Source: Palsa-504 sp963753225
GTDB lineage: Bacteria > Actinomycetota > Actinomycetes > Streptosporangiales > Streptosporangiaceae
Reading direction: 5' to 3'
Assembly: GCA_963753225.1 (NCBI GenBank)
Contig: CAVWBQ010000010.1
Span: forward strand, 1-64,000
Length of the DNA: 64,000 nt
Shown: positions 34,464 to 43,855 of the stretch, one piece after another
Numbering within the stretch: the stretch's first letter is position 1
How the letters are laid out: the number at the start of each line of letters is the position of its first letter
Program-made: the position numbers and the translations under genes
The notes under the pieces: model-generated
What the model was told of the DNA's origin: nothing
Databases searched by the model: none
The model's input: only the letters and a program-made list of their open reading frames with translations

Positions 34464-34874
34464 ATGATTCCCGGGCTGGGCGGGTGTTTGCCGTGTTCTG
34501 TGGCGGTTGCGGCAGAGGTGCTGGCGGACACTGGTGCTGCCGCGCCGCCAGAGGATGCGCTGGCGCAGACGCTGGAGGCGAACCGGCGGCTGGCGCAGCT
34601 TGCGGAGGAGCTGCGAGCGGAGAACGCCGCCCGGAAGAACGCCGGGGGCTCGCGGAACGAGGACGCCGCCCGGCTGGCCGCCACGTTCTGGACCGTCACC
34701 GCCACCGCCCAGATGACCGGGCTGAACGTGCTGACCTACCTCACCGCATACCTGGACGCGTGCGGCCGCAGCGGCGGGAAACCCCTGCCAGGCCCCGAAC
34801 TGGACCGGTTCCTGCCCTGGGTAGCCAGTCCCGAAGACCGGCTCGCGTGGTCGCAGCCGCCTTCGCCCGGCTGA
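34464..34874 (+). pseudogene. C-terminal fragment of an IS66-type transposase
   Basis: The frame gives ANRRLAQLAEELRAENAARK, then FWTVTATAQMTGLNVLTYLT and AYLDACGRSGGKPLPGPELD, ending RFLPWVASPEDRLAWSQPP. This is the C-terminal pattern of some IS66-type transposases; the catalytic core is absent. It is not a continuation of the complete copy at 32,187-33,791, so a second element was once here. Confidence 0.5.
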
Positions 34875-34934
34875 CGCGCCCCAGCCGTCACAACAGCGGC
34901 GTCCCGCCAGCAACGAGCCGACGCCGCCTGTCAG

Positions 34935-35786
34935 CATGCCTGCCCACAGGACTTCCGAATACTTACAGTCCCGGTACCCCGTGAATGGACACAGGACGAG
35001 TGCGGCGCGAGCGATGTCGCCGATTTTGCTGGGGCTGGCGGTGATGTGCTGGAGGGTGCGCCAGCGGCCGGTGAGCAGGGCGAACCCGCGTTCCCCCAGA
35101 CAGCGCAAGGACCGCTGGATGGCATTGCGGGTGCGGGTATTGATGTCAAGTTCTCTGCCATCGCCGGGCTGTTTGACCGGGATGTGGATGCCGATGCCTG
35201 CGCCCTCGTAGCCGGGGTCAGCCAAAGTGGGCAGGTCTGCGGCGGCGTGGTAGAGGGCGGGCAGGGCATGGGCGCGGGCGGCGGTGATGTCGTGCACCGA
35301 GCCGGGCTCCGCGGGCGAGATCCACAGCGGGAATCCGTCCGGGGCGAGCACGGCCTGGATGTTGCCGCCGTGGCTGTGCGCCTTGCCGGAGTACCACAGA
35401 TCGATGACCTGGCCTTTCACGCTGACGGTCGGCTCTTTGCACCGGTCGCAGGGGATGATCTTCCCGTCCAAGATCACATGGGCAAGGCCCGCGTCCCGGG
35501 CCCGCTCCAGCGCTTCGCGCAGGTCAGGAGCCTGGTCTGCGAGTACGGCGATCACCTCGTCCACATACCGGTAGCCGGTGGCCCGCGAGATGCCGTGATC
35601 CCGGGCCAGCGCCTCCGGGACGGTGTGGTCGCGGAACCAGCGCACACCCAGCACGGCCTGCCAAAAGCAGGTCAGCGCCCTGCTGCCGCGCGGGGTGCCG
35701 CGTCGCCGGCGCTCGGCGAGCAGCAGCTTCGCAACGAACCAGACCAGTTCCCTGGGGACGTCAAGCGTGGCACGATAGGCGATCAC
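34935..35786 (-). pseudogene. IS5-type (DDE_Tnp_4) transposase, 3' end truncated
   Basis: The protein from the ATG at 35,786 has an N-terminal helix-turn-helix (LARDHGISRATGYRYVDEVI) and a DDE core: Asp in HVILDGKIIPCD, Asp in LADPGYEGAGIG, Glu in CLGERGFALLTGRWRTL. The family normally ends soon after the IARAALVL pattern. Here that is followed by unrelated sequence and the open frame runs on to 34,389 through an antisense IS66 fragment, so the native stop has been lost. Catalytic residues are present. An inverted pair, ACGTGGAGCC and GGCTCCACGT (35,785-35,846), lies just upstream. Confidence 0.7.
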
Positions 35787-35947
35787 GTGGAGCCTTCCGG
35801 AGAAGAAGATCTTGTGGTGAGACCTCTTCTACTGGGGGCTCCACGTCCATTTCGGGCAGCCCGGTTCGTCCGCGTGTCTGCCCAGATGTCCTCGCCTGCC
35901 CCGTATAAAGCCCAACTGTCCGAACCTATTTCGCTGAGATCACCTCA

Positions 35948-36286
35948 GTGGAGCGCGGCACGCGGGAGTCGCTGCCTGCAGGCCAAAGCCCGCAGGTAGC
36001 GGACAAGCTGATCAGTATCAGGGACATACGCCAACTGTTTGGCCTCGGCCGTACCGCGGCATACGACCTCACCCATCGCCCCGGCTTCCCTGCCCCCGTG
36101 CGCATCTCGTCACGCTGCTACCGATGGTGGGACACCGAGGTGGCCGCGTTCGCCGCTAGCCTCCGTGACCAGGCCCAGCCCGGCCGCAGTCGGCCAAGGC
36201 TCGGGGCACCGGCGGCTCGAGACACGTCGGCGCTTCGGATTACAGGCAAGGTGCGCATGGCCCGTAACCGCAGGAAGGCGCAGTGA
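35948..36286 (+). CDS. AlpA/excisionase-like DNA-binding protein
   Basis: This 112-aa protein has a MerR/AlpA-type winged helix: LISIRDIRQLFGLGRTAAYD, then RPGFPAPVRISSRCYRWWDT followed by EVAAFAAS. The C-terminal third is basic. Its stop overlaps the start of the integrase (GTGA), so the two are translated together. Proteins of this type act as excisionases or directionality factors for the neighbouring integrase. The GTG at 35,948 is the furthest start; a later one near LISIRD is possible. Confidence 0.78.
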   Translation: MERGTRESLPAGQSPQVADKLISIRDIRQLFGLGRTAAYDLTHRPGFPAPVRISSRCYRWWDTEVAAFAASLRDQAQPGRSRPRLGAPAARDTSALRITGKVRMARNRRKAQ

Positions 36287-37503
36287 CCGATCCTCAGGTC
36301 GCTCCCGGTCATCCGGTTATCGAGCTGGGATGCGGGATCACGGTGTACCCGCCGCGCCGGGATGGTGAGCCCTGGCGAGCAGTATGGGTAGAGAACGGCC
36401 AACGGAGATTCCGCGAAGCGGTAACCGAAGGGAAGCTCGCTGCCAAGCTGACGAAGGTGATCGAGCGGCTCGAGGCTGACGCGCCGAAGATGGAACTGCC
36501 CGGCGCTGACCTGATCGGTTACTACCTGTCTCCCGGTCGGCTCCCGGCCGATGGGCAATGGTCTCGGAAGCACGCCGACACCCAGAGAAGGCTGTGCGAG
36601 CGGTTCGTGGCTCCGGCCATTGGCAGCCTGCCGTGTCAGGACATCCGGCTCGCCGACATTCAGCGGGTGGTCAATGCCGCACCGACCGCCGGGGAGGGCA
36701 AGCGGGTGCAGCAGATGATCTCGGCCCTGGTCGCCGCGGGAATCGAAGGTGGGTACCTGGCCAACCCGCGGCTGGCCAAGGTGCATTGGCAAGCGGGGGA
36801 ACGCCTGCTACCAGCCCCAAATATGAGCGTGGCCGGCGAATCGTCCCTATGGGTCGACCCCGCCGAGATTCCTTCTGCCACCGAGGTCGCCGAGCTCGGC
36901 CAGGCCGTGGCTGAGGGGCGATACGGTGACCGCGGCGAACTGATGGCCAATACGGCGGCCTACACCGGCATGCGGTGGGGTGAGCTGACCGCTCTGACCA
37001 GGTCCCAGATCGACACTGACACTCGGGTAATCACGGTAGACCGCAAGGTCATCGAGGTGGCCGGGCACATGTATTCGGAGGCACCCAAGAACCGCAAACG
37101 GCGGCAGACGATTTTCCCGCGGGTCACCCCGGCTGGCTATCCGCTGGCGGAGAAGATAGCAACCCGCGTCGAGGAAGCCCGGGCCGAGCGGGAAGCGGGC
37201 GTCAACCCGATGGCGCTCCTGTTCCCTTCCCCGCGAGGTACATACTGGCGGTCCTCCAACTTCAACCGACGGGTCCTCGCATCTGCATACCTAGCAGCAG
37301 GATGGCGCGACGCGGACCACAACGGAGGCTGGACCTGGCACAGCCTGCGGCACGTGTTCTGCACCACTGCCCTGTTCACCTGGCACCTGGACGCCACTGA
37401 TGTGTCCCGCATGGCCGGCCACAGCAACTACCGCATCACCTTGGATATGTATGTGGGCGCCACCGCCGGCGTCCTGGGTCGCGCCCGCAAAGCTACCGAA
37501 TAA
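36283..37503 (+). CDS. int: Tyrosine integrase
   Basis: This 406-aa integrase has a GTG start overlapping the upstream stop. A core-binding domain spans about residues 60-170. The catalytic domain shows the first Arg in YTGMRWGELTAL, HSLRHVF, and SRMAGHSNYRITLDMYVG with the nucleophile Tyr. The final ~30 residues (LDMYVGATAGVLGRARKATE) are strikingly like the C-terminus of the partial integrase at the right edge of the window (LDMYVGSTAGVLDRARQATR), so these are the same subfamily. No tRNA or obvious attachment repeat lies directly downstream. Confidence 0.88.
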   Translation: MTDPQVAPGHPVIELGCGITVYPPRRDGEPWRAVWVENGQRRFREAVTEGKLAAKLTKVIERLEADAPKMELPGADLIGYYLSPGRLPADGQWSRKHADTQRRLCERFVAPAIGSLPCQDIRLADIQRVVNAAPTAGEGKRVQQMISALVAAGIEGGYLANPRLAKVHWQAGERLLPAPNMSVAGESSLWVDPAEIPSATEVAELGQAVAEGRYGDRGELMANTAAYTGMRWGELTALTRSQIDTDTRVITVDRKVIEVAGHMYSEAPKNRKRRQTIFPRVTPAGYPLAEKIATRVEEARAEREAGVNPMALLFPSPRGTYWRSSNFNRRVLASAYLAAGWRDADHNGGWTWHSLRHVFCTTALFTWHLDATDVSRMAGHSNYRITLDMYVGATAGVLGRARKATE

Positions 37504-37844
37504 CCCCAAGCTGGCCTGGCCAGGGGTGTTCTGAGCGGGTACTCCGGCTACCAGGCCGACATGCGTGCACGACGCTGGTCTTTAGACCCGATCAGGCTGG
37601 AAGAGCAACCCGGCGATGAAAACTCCGTGGGCGAGCCGGGCAGCATTCCGTACCCTTCGGGCATGACTCCCCGCCCACGTGGCCGTCCGCTCCGCGATCT
37701 TCATGCACACAGCCTGTCCCACGTGCACCGTTCAGCAAAGTGGACACGCTGGCGGTGTTCATGGCGCGGTTCTTACCGACACCCCGAATCAAGCCCCGCC
37801 ACGGCTGCCGGTCACCAGCCTTCAACTGGCATAGGCTCGCGGAC
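37504..37844. other. Gap after the integrase
   Basis: No supported gene. A short palindrome CTGGCCTGGCCAG lies a few bases after the integrase stop, in the usual place for an attachment site or terminator, but the palindrome seen near the right edge of the window is not present here. Confidence 0.35.
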
Positions 37845-38363
37845 GTGAGCGAGGGCACGCGCGTTCTCGTCGCCTACGCGACCGAGCACGGATCCACTAA
37901 AGGTGTCGCCGAGCGAATCGCCGCCACGCTCGCAGAAGCCGGAGCCCAAGTCGACGCCCGGCCAGTCGATGACGTCGATGACCTCGCGGGATACGACGCG
38001 GTCGTTCTCGGCAGCGGCGTCTACAACCAGAGCTGGATCCCGAGCGCGACCGGGTTCCTGCGCGCCAACAGCGCCGCGCTTGCCGCGCGGCCAGTGTGGT
38101 TGTTCAGTGTCGGCTCGTTCGGTGACACGCATCGCGGGATCGGCAAGCTGATGAGGCGCGAGCCCAGGGAGATCGGCGAGTTCCAAGATGCGATTCACCC
38201 GCGCGAGTACAGGGTCTTCGCTGGCGCGATCCAGCGACATCAGTGGCCGCTGTCCTCGCGTTTGTTCTTCCATGCTTTCGGCGGCCGGCTCGGCGACAAC
38301 CGCGACTGGCCCGAGATCGAGGGCTGGGCAAAAAGCATCGCTCGAACGCTGAAAAGCCCATGA
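37845..38363 (+). CDS. Flavodoxin-domain protein (HemG-like)
   Basis: This 172-aa FMN-binding protein starts at the GTG giving MSEGTRVLVAYATEHGSTKG; the phosphate-binding loop ATEHGSTKGVA is near the N-terminus, as in flavodoxins. Later motifs include YDAVVLGSGVYNQSW and WLFSVGSFGD. The arrangement resembles flavodoxin-type protoporphyrinogen or menaquinone-dependent oxidoreductases (HemG-like), common as single genes in actinobacteria. It would carry out FMN-dependent electron transfer in the cytoplasm. Partner unknown. Confidence 0.82.
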   Translation: MSEGTRVLVAYATEHGSTKGVAERIAATLAEAGAQVDARPVDDVDDLAGYDAVVLGSGVYNQSWIPSATGFLRANSAALAARPVWLFSVGSFGDTHRGIGKLMRREPREIGEFQDAIHPREYRVFAGAIQRHQWPLSSRLFFHAFGGRLGDNRDWPEIEGWAKSIARTLKSP

Positions 38364-38462
38364 CGCTGATCGCCGTCTATGTCGAAGTGTCTTGCGCTCT
38401 GTCCGCGACCAAGTGCCAGCCAGGGACGGCGACGCTTAGGCCCTTGAGCAACAACCGAACGG

Positions 38463-38804
38463 TCAGTGGCGATAGCGGCCGTCGAGCAGGGAGGCGCCCT
38501 TCCGGAGGTTGCAGCGGCGGCAGAGGATCTGCACGTTGTCGACCGTGCTCGCGCCGCCCCAGGACCGCGGGATCACGTGGTCAAAATGGAGCTGGCTTCG
38601 AGCTCCGCAGTGTCGGCAGCGGCCGCCGTCGCGCTGCCACACGAAGATGCGCGTGTCCACGTCGACCGGCGTGGTGTCGAGAGGATCTCGGGCGTCGATG
38701 CGAGCACGCGAGTGCCCTCGCCCTGCTGGCAGGAGCCGGGGTGCCGGTAACAATGGACCCGTCAGCACCGCTACAGCGTCCAGTTTCCTGAACGCGGCTG
38801 GCAC
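38463..38804 (-). CDS. HNH endonuclease-like protein
   Basis: This 113-aa protein has the HNH core: CRHCGARSQLHFDHVIPRSW, then NVQILCRRCNLRKG. Two CxxC pairs hold a structural zinc, and the HFDHV His residues and the Asn of DNVQ are in place for metal-dependent DNA cleavage. The N-terminal ~45 residues are low in complexity and the true start may be internal (for example near VDTRIFVWQRDGG). Genes of this type are common in actinobacteria and their role is mostly unknown. Confidence 0.72.
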   Translation of the reverse strand: MPAAFRKLDAVAVLTGPLLPAPRLLPAGRGHSRARIDARDPLDTTPVDVDTRIFVWQRDGGRCRHCGARSQLHFDHVIPRSWGGASTVDNVQILCRRCNLRKGASLLDGRYRH

Positions 38805-39155
38805 GATGGGCGGGTGGCGATCAGCGAGCGGATCGAGGCGGGCCGGCAGGAGCGGCGGGTCCTGACCCGGGTCTCCCGTGCCGCGTGGCGGCTGGAGCAG
38901 GCCGAACGGGAACGGACGTGGGCGCTGGTCTCGGCCCGCGCCGAGGGGATCTCGATCCGCGCCCTGGCCACGGCGATCAGGCTGTCACCCTCCCGGGTGC
39001 ACCAGCTCGTGGCCGACGCCGACCTGGATGCGGTGGACGCGGCGTTCGGCGAGCTGCGGGCAGCAGGCTGGCCAGCGCCGGCGCGGGCGGCCATTACCAG
39101 GAGGCAGCGAGCCGATGGGAACGCGCCCTGGTGCGCAGGTCCCCTCGCTCAACCG

Positions 39156-40187
<1,032 letters not shown>

Positions 40188-40728
40188 GAGAAACGAGCCT
40201 TCTAACGAAACTATCTGCTGATGACGTTGAATGCGGCTACCGGCTGCGGCGGCGGTGGCACCGTGTCATTTGCCGGCCGGCGCGAAAAGGGTAACGAGCC
40301 CCGGGAAGAAGATCTTGATCTGCCGCTCGCCTGGCTCAGGTGAGCCGGGGCCAGGCACGACGGCGTACGTGACTCCAACGCACAGTCACCGCAGATCGTG
40401 CCCGGCGCCGCCGGGCAAGCCTGGTCCGGGTGCGGCGGCCGGGGCCCGGCGCCGCAGCCGGGTGCCGCGGGGAATCCGGCATTTCCTGCGACGACTCAAC
40501 CGAGGGCAACGCCGGGCGGGTCAGTGCGAGCCCAAACCCAAGATCAGCCCATGGCGGGTTTCGGGCTTACCTTGGCTGCACCCCAGGTAGTCATCTCCGT
40601 CCCCTTGCGACTCACGTGAAGTGCCCGGCCCTATCCCCGCGGCTACTCTTTCCGCTCCTTTCTGTGCAAATCCCATGCACCCGGAGTAACGTCCGGGGCA
40701 TGGCCCAGGGGCGGGCAGGAGGCTAGCT
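40188..40728. other. Divergent intergenic region upstream of mreB and the STAS gene
   Basis: There is no supported gene. It should contain both promoters. It includes a 20-bp sequence repeated exactly at 57,680-57,699 (see the separate entry). Confidence 0.4.
40557..40576 (+). repeat. 20-bp sequence repeated at 57,680
   Basis: GGTTTCGGGCTTACCTTGGC occurs here and, identical and in the same orientation, at 57,680-57,699. Both copies are in non-coding DNA upstream of genes. The spacing to the STAS gene start is about 150 bp. It could be a shared regulator or sigma-factor site. Confidence 0.5.
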
Positions 40729-41094
40729 ATGGGCGAGGCACTGACCATCCGGGTTCGGCGCGAACAGGGCTATGCGATCGTGGCTGTCGCCGGGGAAGTT
40801 GACATTGCCACCGTGACCCGGCTGCGCGAGCGCCTTTTCGAGCTGGCAGCCAGCGGCCGCCCGCTGGTAGTCGACCTGGACCAGGTCCGCTTCATTGATT
40901 CTGCCGGGCTCGCGGCGCTGGCCGGCGCGGCCAGGCGTGCCGCCGCGCACGGGGCCAGCCTGCAGGCAGTCTGCGCCCGGCCCCGGACCCGGCAGCTGTT
41001 CCGCCTGACCGGACTGGACGGCCAGGTACCGCTGGCCCGCACCCTGGACGGGGCACTGGAGTCCCTGGCGGCGGCCCAGCACGCCCCCCGCTAG
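40729..41094 (+). CDS. STAS-domain anti-sigma-factor antagonist
   Basis: This 121-aa protein has a GGAGG site seven bases before the ATG. The whole protein is a STAS domain: EVDIATVTRLRERLFELAAS, then VVDLDQVRFIDSAGLAALAG. Ser 58 in DSAG is the residue phosphorylated by the cognate anti-sigma kinase in SpoIIAA/RsbV homologues. When unphosphorylated it would bind the kinase and free a sigma factor. No kinase or sigma gene adjoins it, so its partner is elsewhere. Confidence 0.88.
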   Translation: MGEALTIRVRREQGYAIVAVAGEVDIATVTRLRERLFELAASGRPLVVDLDQVRFIDSAGLAALAGAARRAAAHGASLQAVCARPRTRQLFRLTGLDGQVPLARTLDGALESLAAAQHAPR

Positions 41095-41215
41095 CTAGCG
41101 GCCGCGCAGGAGCCCGGACCACAGCCCCAGGCCGGGGCGCCGAGAAGGAACGTGTCACCGGAGGCGAAGTAGCCGCGGGCCTCGGGGTGTCCTCAACGAC
41201 AGAAAGGACGAGATA

Positions 41216-42676
41216 ATGGCCCAGACCCTGCCGATCCCGGCCGAGCAGGCGCTGGACGCAACCCGGAAGGCAGCCGAGCAAGTCGTCACGCTTGCCGACG
41301 CCCAGGCGGTGGCCATGCAGGCGGCAGCCTCCATCACGCTGGCCGCACTGCTGTGGCCGCTGATCCCCGCAGCCCACGCAATGGTCGGCCTGGCCAGCGC
41401 GCTGGGCCAGCGGCTACCGCTACGCCCGCTCCCGGAGCAGCAGGTGGTCGTGGTAACGCCCGGAACGGGCGGTGCAGGACGGGCCGCGACGGTGCCCGGC
41501 GGCCCGCCGGGGCCGGCGCGCGCAGCCGGCGCGATCACGCTGGGGGTAGAGGAGGAATTCGTGCTCCTGGACCCGTCCACCGGCGCCACCGTGCTGGCCG
41601 CCCCCGATCTGGTGCGGATGCTCGACGGGGAGCCGGGAGTGCAGCAAGAGCTGATGCGGTTCCAGGTGGAGACCGGAACCACGGTGTGCACCAGCCTGGA
41701 CGACCTCGGCCGCGAGCTGATCCGGCTGCGGCGGCTCGCCGCGGCCGCCGCGGCGCGGCTGGGCTGCCGCCTGGTGGCCTCCGGGGCCGCGCCGTACCGC
41801 GCCCCCGGGCTGGCCGCCGTGACAGACCAGCCCCGCTACCAGGAGCTGGCCCGCCGGTACGGTCCCGTGGTGGCCGAGGCCGGCACCTGCGCCTGCCACG
41901 TGCACGTCGGGGTCCCCTCCCGGGACCTGGGCGTCCAGGTCCTGGCCCGGCTGCGGCCCTGGCTCGCGCCGCTGCTCGCCGTCACCGCCAACTCCCCGAT
42001 CGCCGGCGGGCACGATACCGGCTGGGCCAGCTGGCGGTACGCGATCCAGTCCCGCTGGCCGACCGCGACCCCGCCCGCGGCGTGGCCGGACGCCGCCGCC
42101 TACGACGCGGCAGTCCGCCGCCTCATCGCCCGGGGCGCGGCGCTGGACGAGCGGAACGTCTACTTCCTGGCCCGGCTGTCCCCGCGCTACCCCACCGTCG
42201 AGGTCCGGGTCGCCGACGTCTGCCTCGACGCCGGCACCGCGGTGCTCGCGGCGGGGCTGACCCGCGCCCTGGTCGCCACAGCCCTGGCCGAGGCCCGCCG
42301 CGGGACGCCGGCGCCAGCCGCGCCGTCCCGGCAGGTCGCCGCGGCGCTGGCCGCCGCGGCGCGGCAGGGGCTCGCCGGGGCAGGAGTCGACCCGTTCACC
42401 GGGCAGGCCGTCGATGCGCCGGCGCTCCGCGCCCGCCTCCTCGATCATGTCCGCCCCGCGCTCAGGGATCACGGCGACACCGAGACGGTCACCAGGCTGC
42501 TGCGCCGGCTCGACGACCGGGGGACCGGAGCCGACCGCCAGCGAGCCCTGTTCACCAGCGCCGCATCCACGCCCGCGTTCATCACCGCACTCGCCCGCGC
42601 GACGCTGTCCGGCCACGAGCCGGGCCGCTGGCGCCGGCCCGATGCCCGGCTCCCGGCAGCGGCAGGCGCGCAGTAG
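41216..42676 (+). CDS. GCS2-family carboxylate-amine ligase with N-terminal extension
   Basis: This 486-aa protein has an AAAGGA site before the ATG. Residues ~105-470 are the YbdK/glutamate-cysteine ligase type 2 fold: LGVEEEFVLLD at 109-119 (ATP/metal-binding Glu residues), FQVETGTTVCTSL, CACHVHVGVPSRDLGV (metal His) and RYPTVEVRVADVCLD. It would join a carboxylate to an amine with ATP. The first ~105 residues are extra: a helical segment with AQAVAMQAAASITLAALLWP forming a hydrophobic stretch at ~30-55, then a Pro/Gly linker. The extension may tether the enzyme to a membrane or a partner. Confidence 0.85.
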   Translation: MAQTLPIPAEQALDATRKAAEQVVTLADAQAVAMQAAASITLAALLWPLIPAAHAMVGLASALGQRLPLRPLPEQQVVVVTPGTGGAGRAATVPGGPPGPARAAGAITLGVEEEFVLLDPSTGATVLAAPDLVRMLDGEPGVQQELMRFQVETGTTVCTSLDDLGRELIRLRRLAAAAAARLGCRLVASGAAPYRAPGLAAVTDQPRYQELARRYGPVVAEAGTCACHVHVGVPSRDLGVQVLARLRPWLAPLLAVTANSPIAGGHDTGWASWRYAIQSRWPTATPPAAWPDAAAYDAAVRRLIARGAALDERNVYFLARLSPRYPTVEVRVADVCLDAGTAVLAAGLTRALVATALAEARRGTPAPAAPSRQVAAALAAAARQGLAGAGVDPFTGQAVDAPALRARLLDHVRPALRDHGDTETVTRLLRRLDDRGTGADRQRALFTSAASTPAFITALARATLSGHEPGRWRRPDARLPAAAGAQ

Positions 42677-42722
42677 TTCCGTATCCGCAGTGGCCGCAGT
42701 ATGCTCCCATGCGCAAGCCATC

Positions 42723-43037
42723 ATGGCCGCAGTGCGAGGGAGGTCCGCGCTGGACCGGGCCGGCCGGGCAGGAGGCTTCCCGTTCCGGATCGTGCACCTG
42801 CCCAGGCGGGACCTAGATAAGCGGATAGCCGGCTATACACGGCCGGATGACCTGGTGATCACCGGCTGCGGCCAGCTGGAGGACCATGCCGGTACCGCCA
42901 GCGCCGTGCCCGGCTCGCGGGGATCCGGGCTGTCAGCGGAGCGGGACGCGCCGCCGTGGTGCTGCGTGCTGCTCAACCGGTCGGCCGCGAACGCCCAGCT
43001 CAACGGCCGCGGCCTGGCCACGGAGGCGGTGCGATGA
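42723..43037 (+). CDS. Hypothetical protein
   Basis: This 104-aa frame from an ATG shortly after the ligase gene is coupled by an ATGA overlap to the next gene. The middle part (FRIVHLPRRDLDKRIAGYTR, then PDDLVITGCGQLED) has natural-looking composition; the ends are less convincing. No conserved domain recognised. Confidence 0.45.
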   Translation: MAAVRGRSALDRAGRAGGFPFRIVHLPRRDLDKRIAGYTRPDDLVITGCGQLEDHAGTASAVPGSRGSGLSAERDAPPWCCVLLNRSAANAQLNGRGLATEAVR

Positions 43038-43609
43038 CGGCACGCAAGAGCGCGGCGCAGCGGCCGGACCCGGCCTGCGAGCCGGGCCGGACGGCGATCC
43101 GGACCAAGCCGGTGCGGGTGACCGTCGATCTGGACCCGGCCACGTACACGGAGCTGAACCGGTGGGTGGGCGGTGCCGCGATCGCGGTCAACCCGGACTT
43201 CCCGCGGCTGCCGCTGGCGAAGGCGATCCGCGCGATGATCCACGCCACGACGGCCAGCGAGGCAGTGGCCAGCGCAGTCATCGAGCAGCTGCGCCAGGGC
43301 CAGGACTTAGCAGGCCATGACGCATGCCGGCGGCGAGAGCGCCACGTCAGGGTTCCGCGAGCAGATGACCCGGCAGCTGCGGGCCGCCCGCGTTCTCACC
43401 GACCTGCTAGAGCGCGGGGACCGCGAGGGCCTGCCCGTGCTGGAGTGGACGATCAGCCACCACGGCGCCCAGGTCACAGGCCGGTCCTACGCCCAGCCGG
43501 GCGCTGCCCGCCGGGCCGCGCTCGCCGCGTGGGCCGCGGCGCTCGGCATCAAGCTGGGCGACGAATATCACCAGGACAGCAGGATGACCACGATCAGCGG
43601 CACGGCTAA
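43034..43609 (+). CDS. Ribbon-helix-helix-like protein, C-terminal part doubtful
   Basis: The ATG at 43,034 overlaps the upstream stop. The first ~95 residues contain KPVRVTVDLDPATYTELNRW, then LAKAIRAMIHATTASEAVAS and AVIEQLRQGQ, fitting a small DNA-binding or partition-type helper. After about residue 95 the translation turns Arg/Pro/Gly-rich and overlaps the next gene by almost 300 bp in another frame, so a frameshift or an unnoticed native stop near 43,320 is likely. Confidence 0.55.
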   Translation: MTARKSAAQRPDPACEPGRTAIRTKPVRVTVDLDPATYTELNRWVGGAAIAVNPDFPRLPLAKAIRAMIHATTASEAVASAVIEQLRQGQDLAGHDACRRRERHVRVPRADDPAAAGRPRSHRPARARGPRGPARAGVDDQPPRRPGHRPVLRPAGRCPPGRARRVGRGARHQAGRRISPGQQDDHDQRHG

Positions 43610-43673
43610 GCGGGAACGCACCCGGCACGGGTTCGCGACGATCACGCTCGCCAGCGACATCTGGGAGGACTGA
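43317..43673 (+). CDS. Hypothetical protein
   Basis: This 118-aa protein starts at an ATG inside the 3' part of the preceding frame. The sequence is well balanced: FREQMTRQLRAARVLTDLLE, REGLPVLEWTISHHGAQVTG, RRAALAAWAAALGIKLGDEY. It resembles small actinobacterial proteins of unknown function with a single alpha/beta domain. Its quality argues that this frame, not the overlapping one, is the coding one after 43,320. Confidence 0.6.
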   Translation: MTHAGGESATSGFREQMTRQLRAARVLTDLLERGDREGLPVLEWTISHHGAQVTGRSYAQPGAARRAALAAWAAALGIKLGDEYHQDSRMTTISGTAKRERTRHGFATITLASDIWED

Positions 43674-43855
43674 CCTGGCCCGCCCGAGGGACCACGGGTT
43701 CGGGGGAAGACCCGTACAGCCGTTGGCGCTAGCGATGATCCTGGCCGGGCCGCCAGTCATCCAGGTGTCGGGAAACGACCGTATCTGAGACGAGAAAGGC
43801 TGCCCGACAGCCGACTCGCCATTCCACCCGGAACTTTAGGGGACACTCACATCTA

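Noticed and set aside
34389..34934. C-terminal extension of the IS5-type transposase
   Set aside because: After the family-typical end the frame is simply the antisense of an IS66 fragment; no homologue of this type is expected to be fused.
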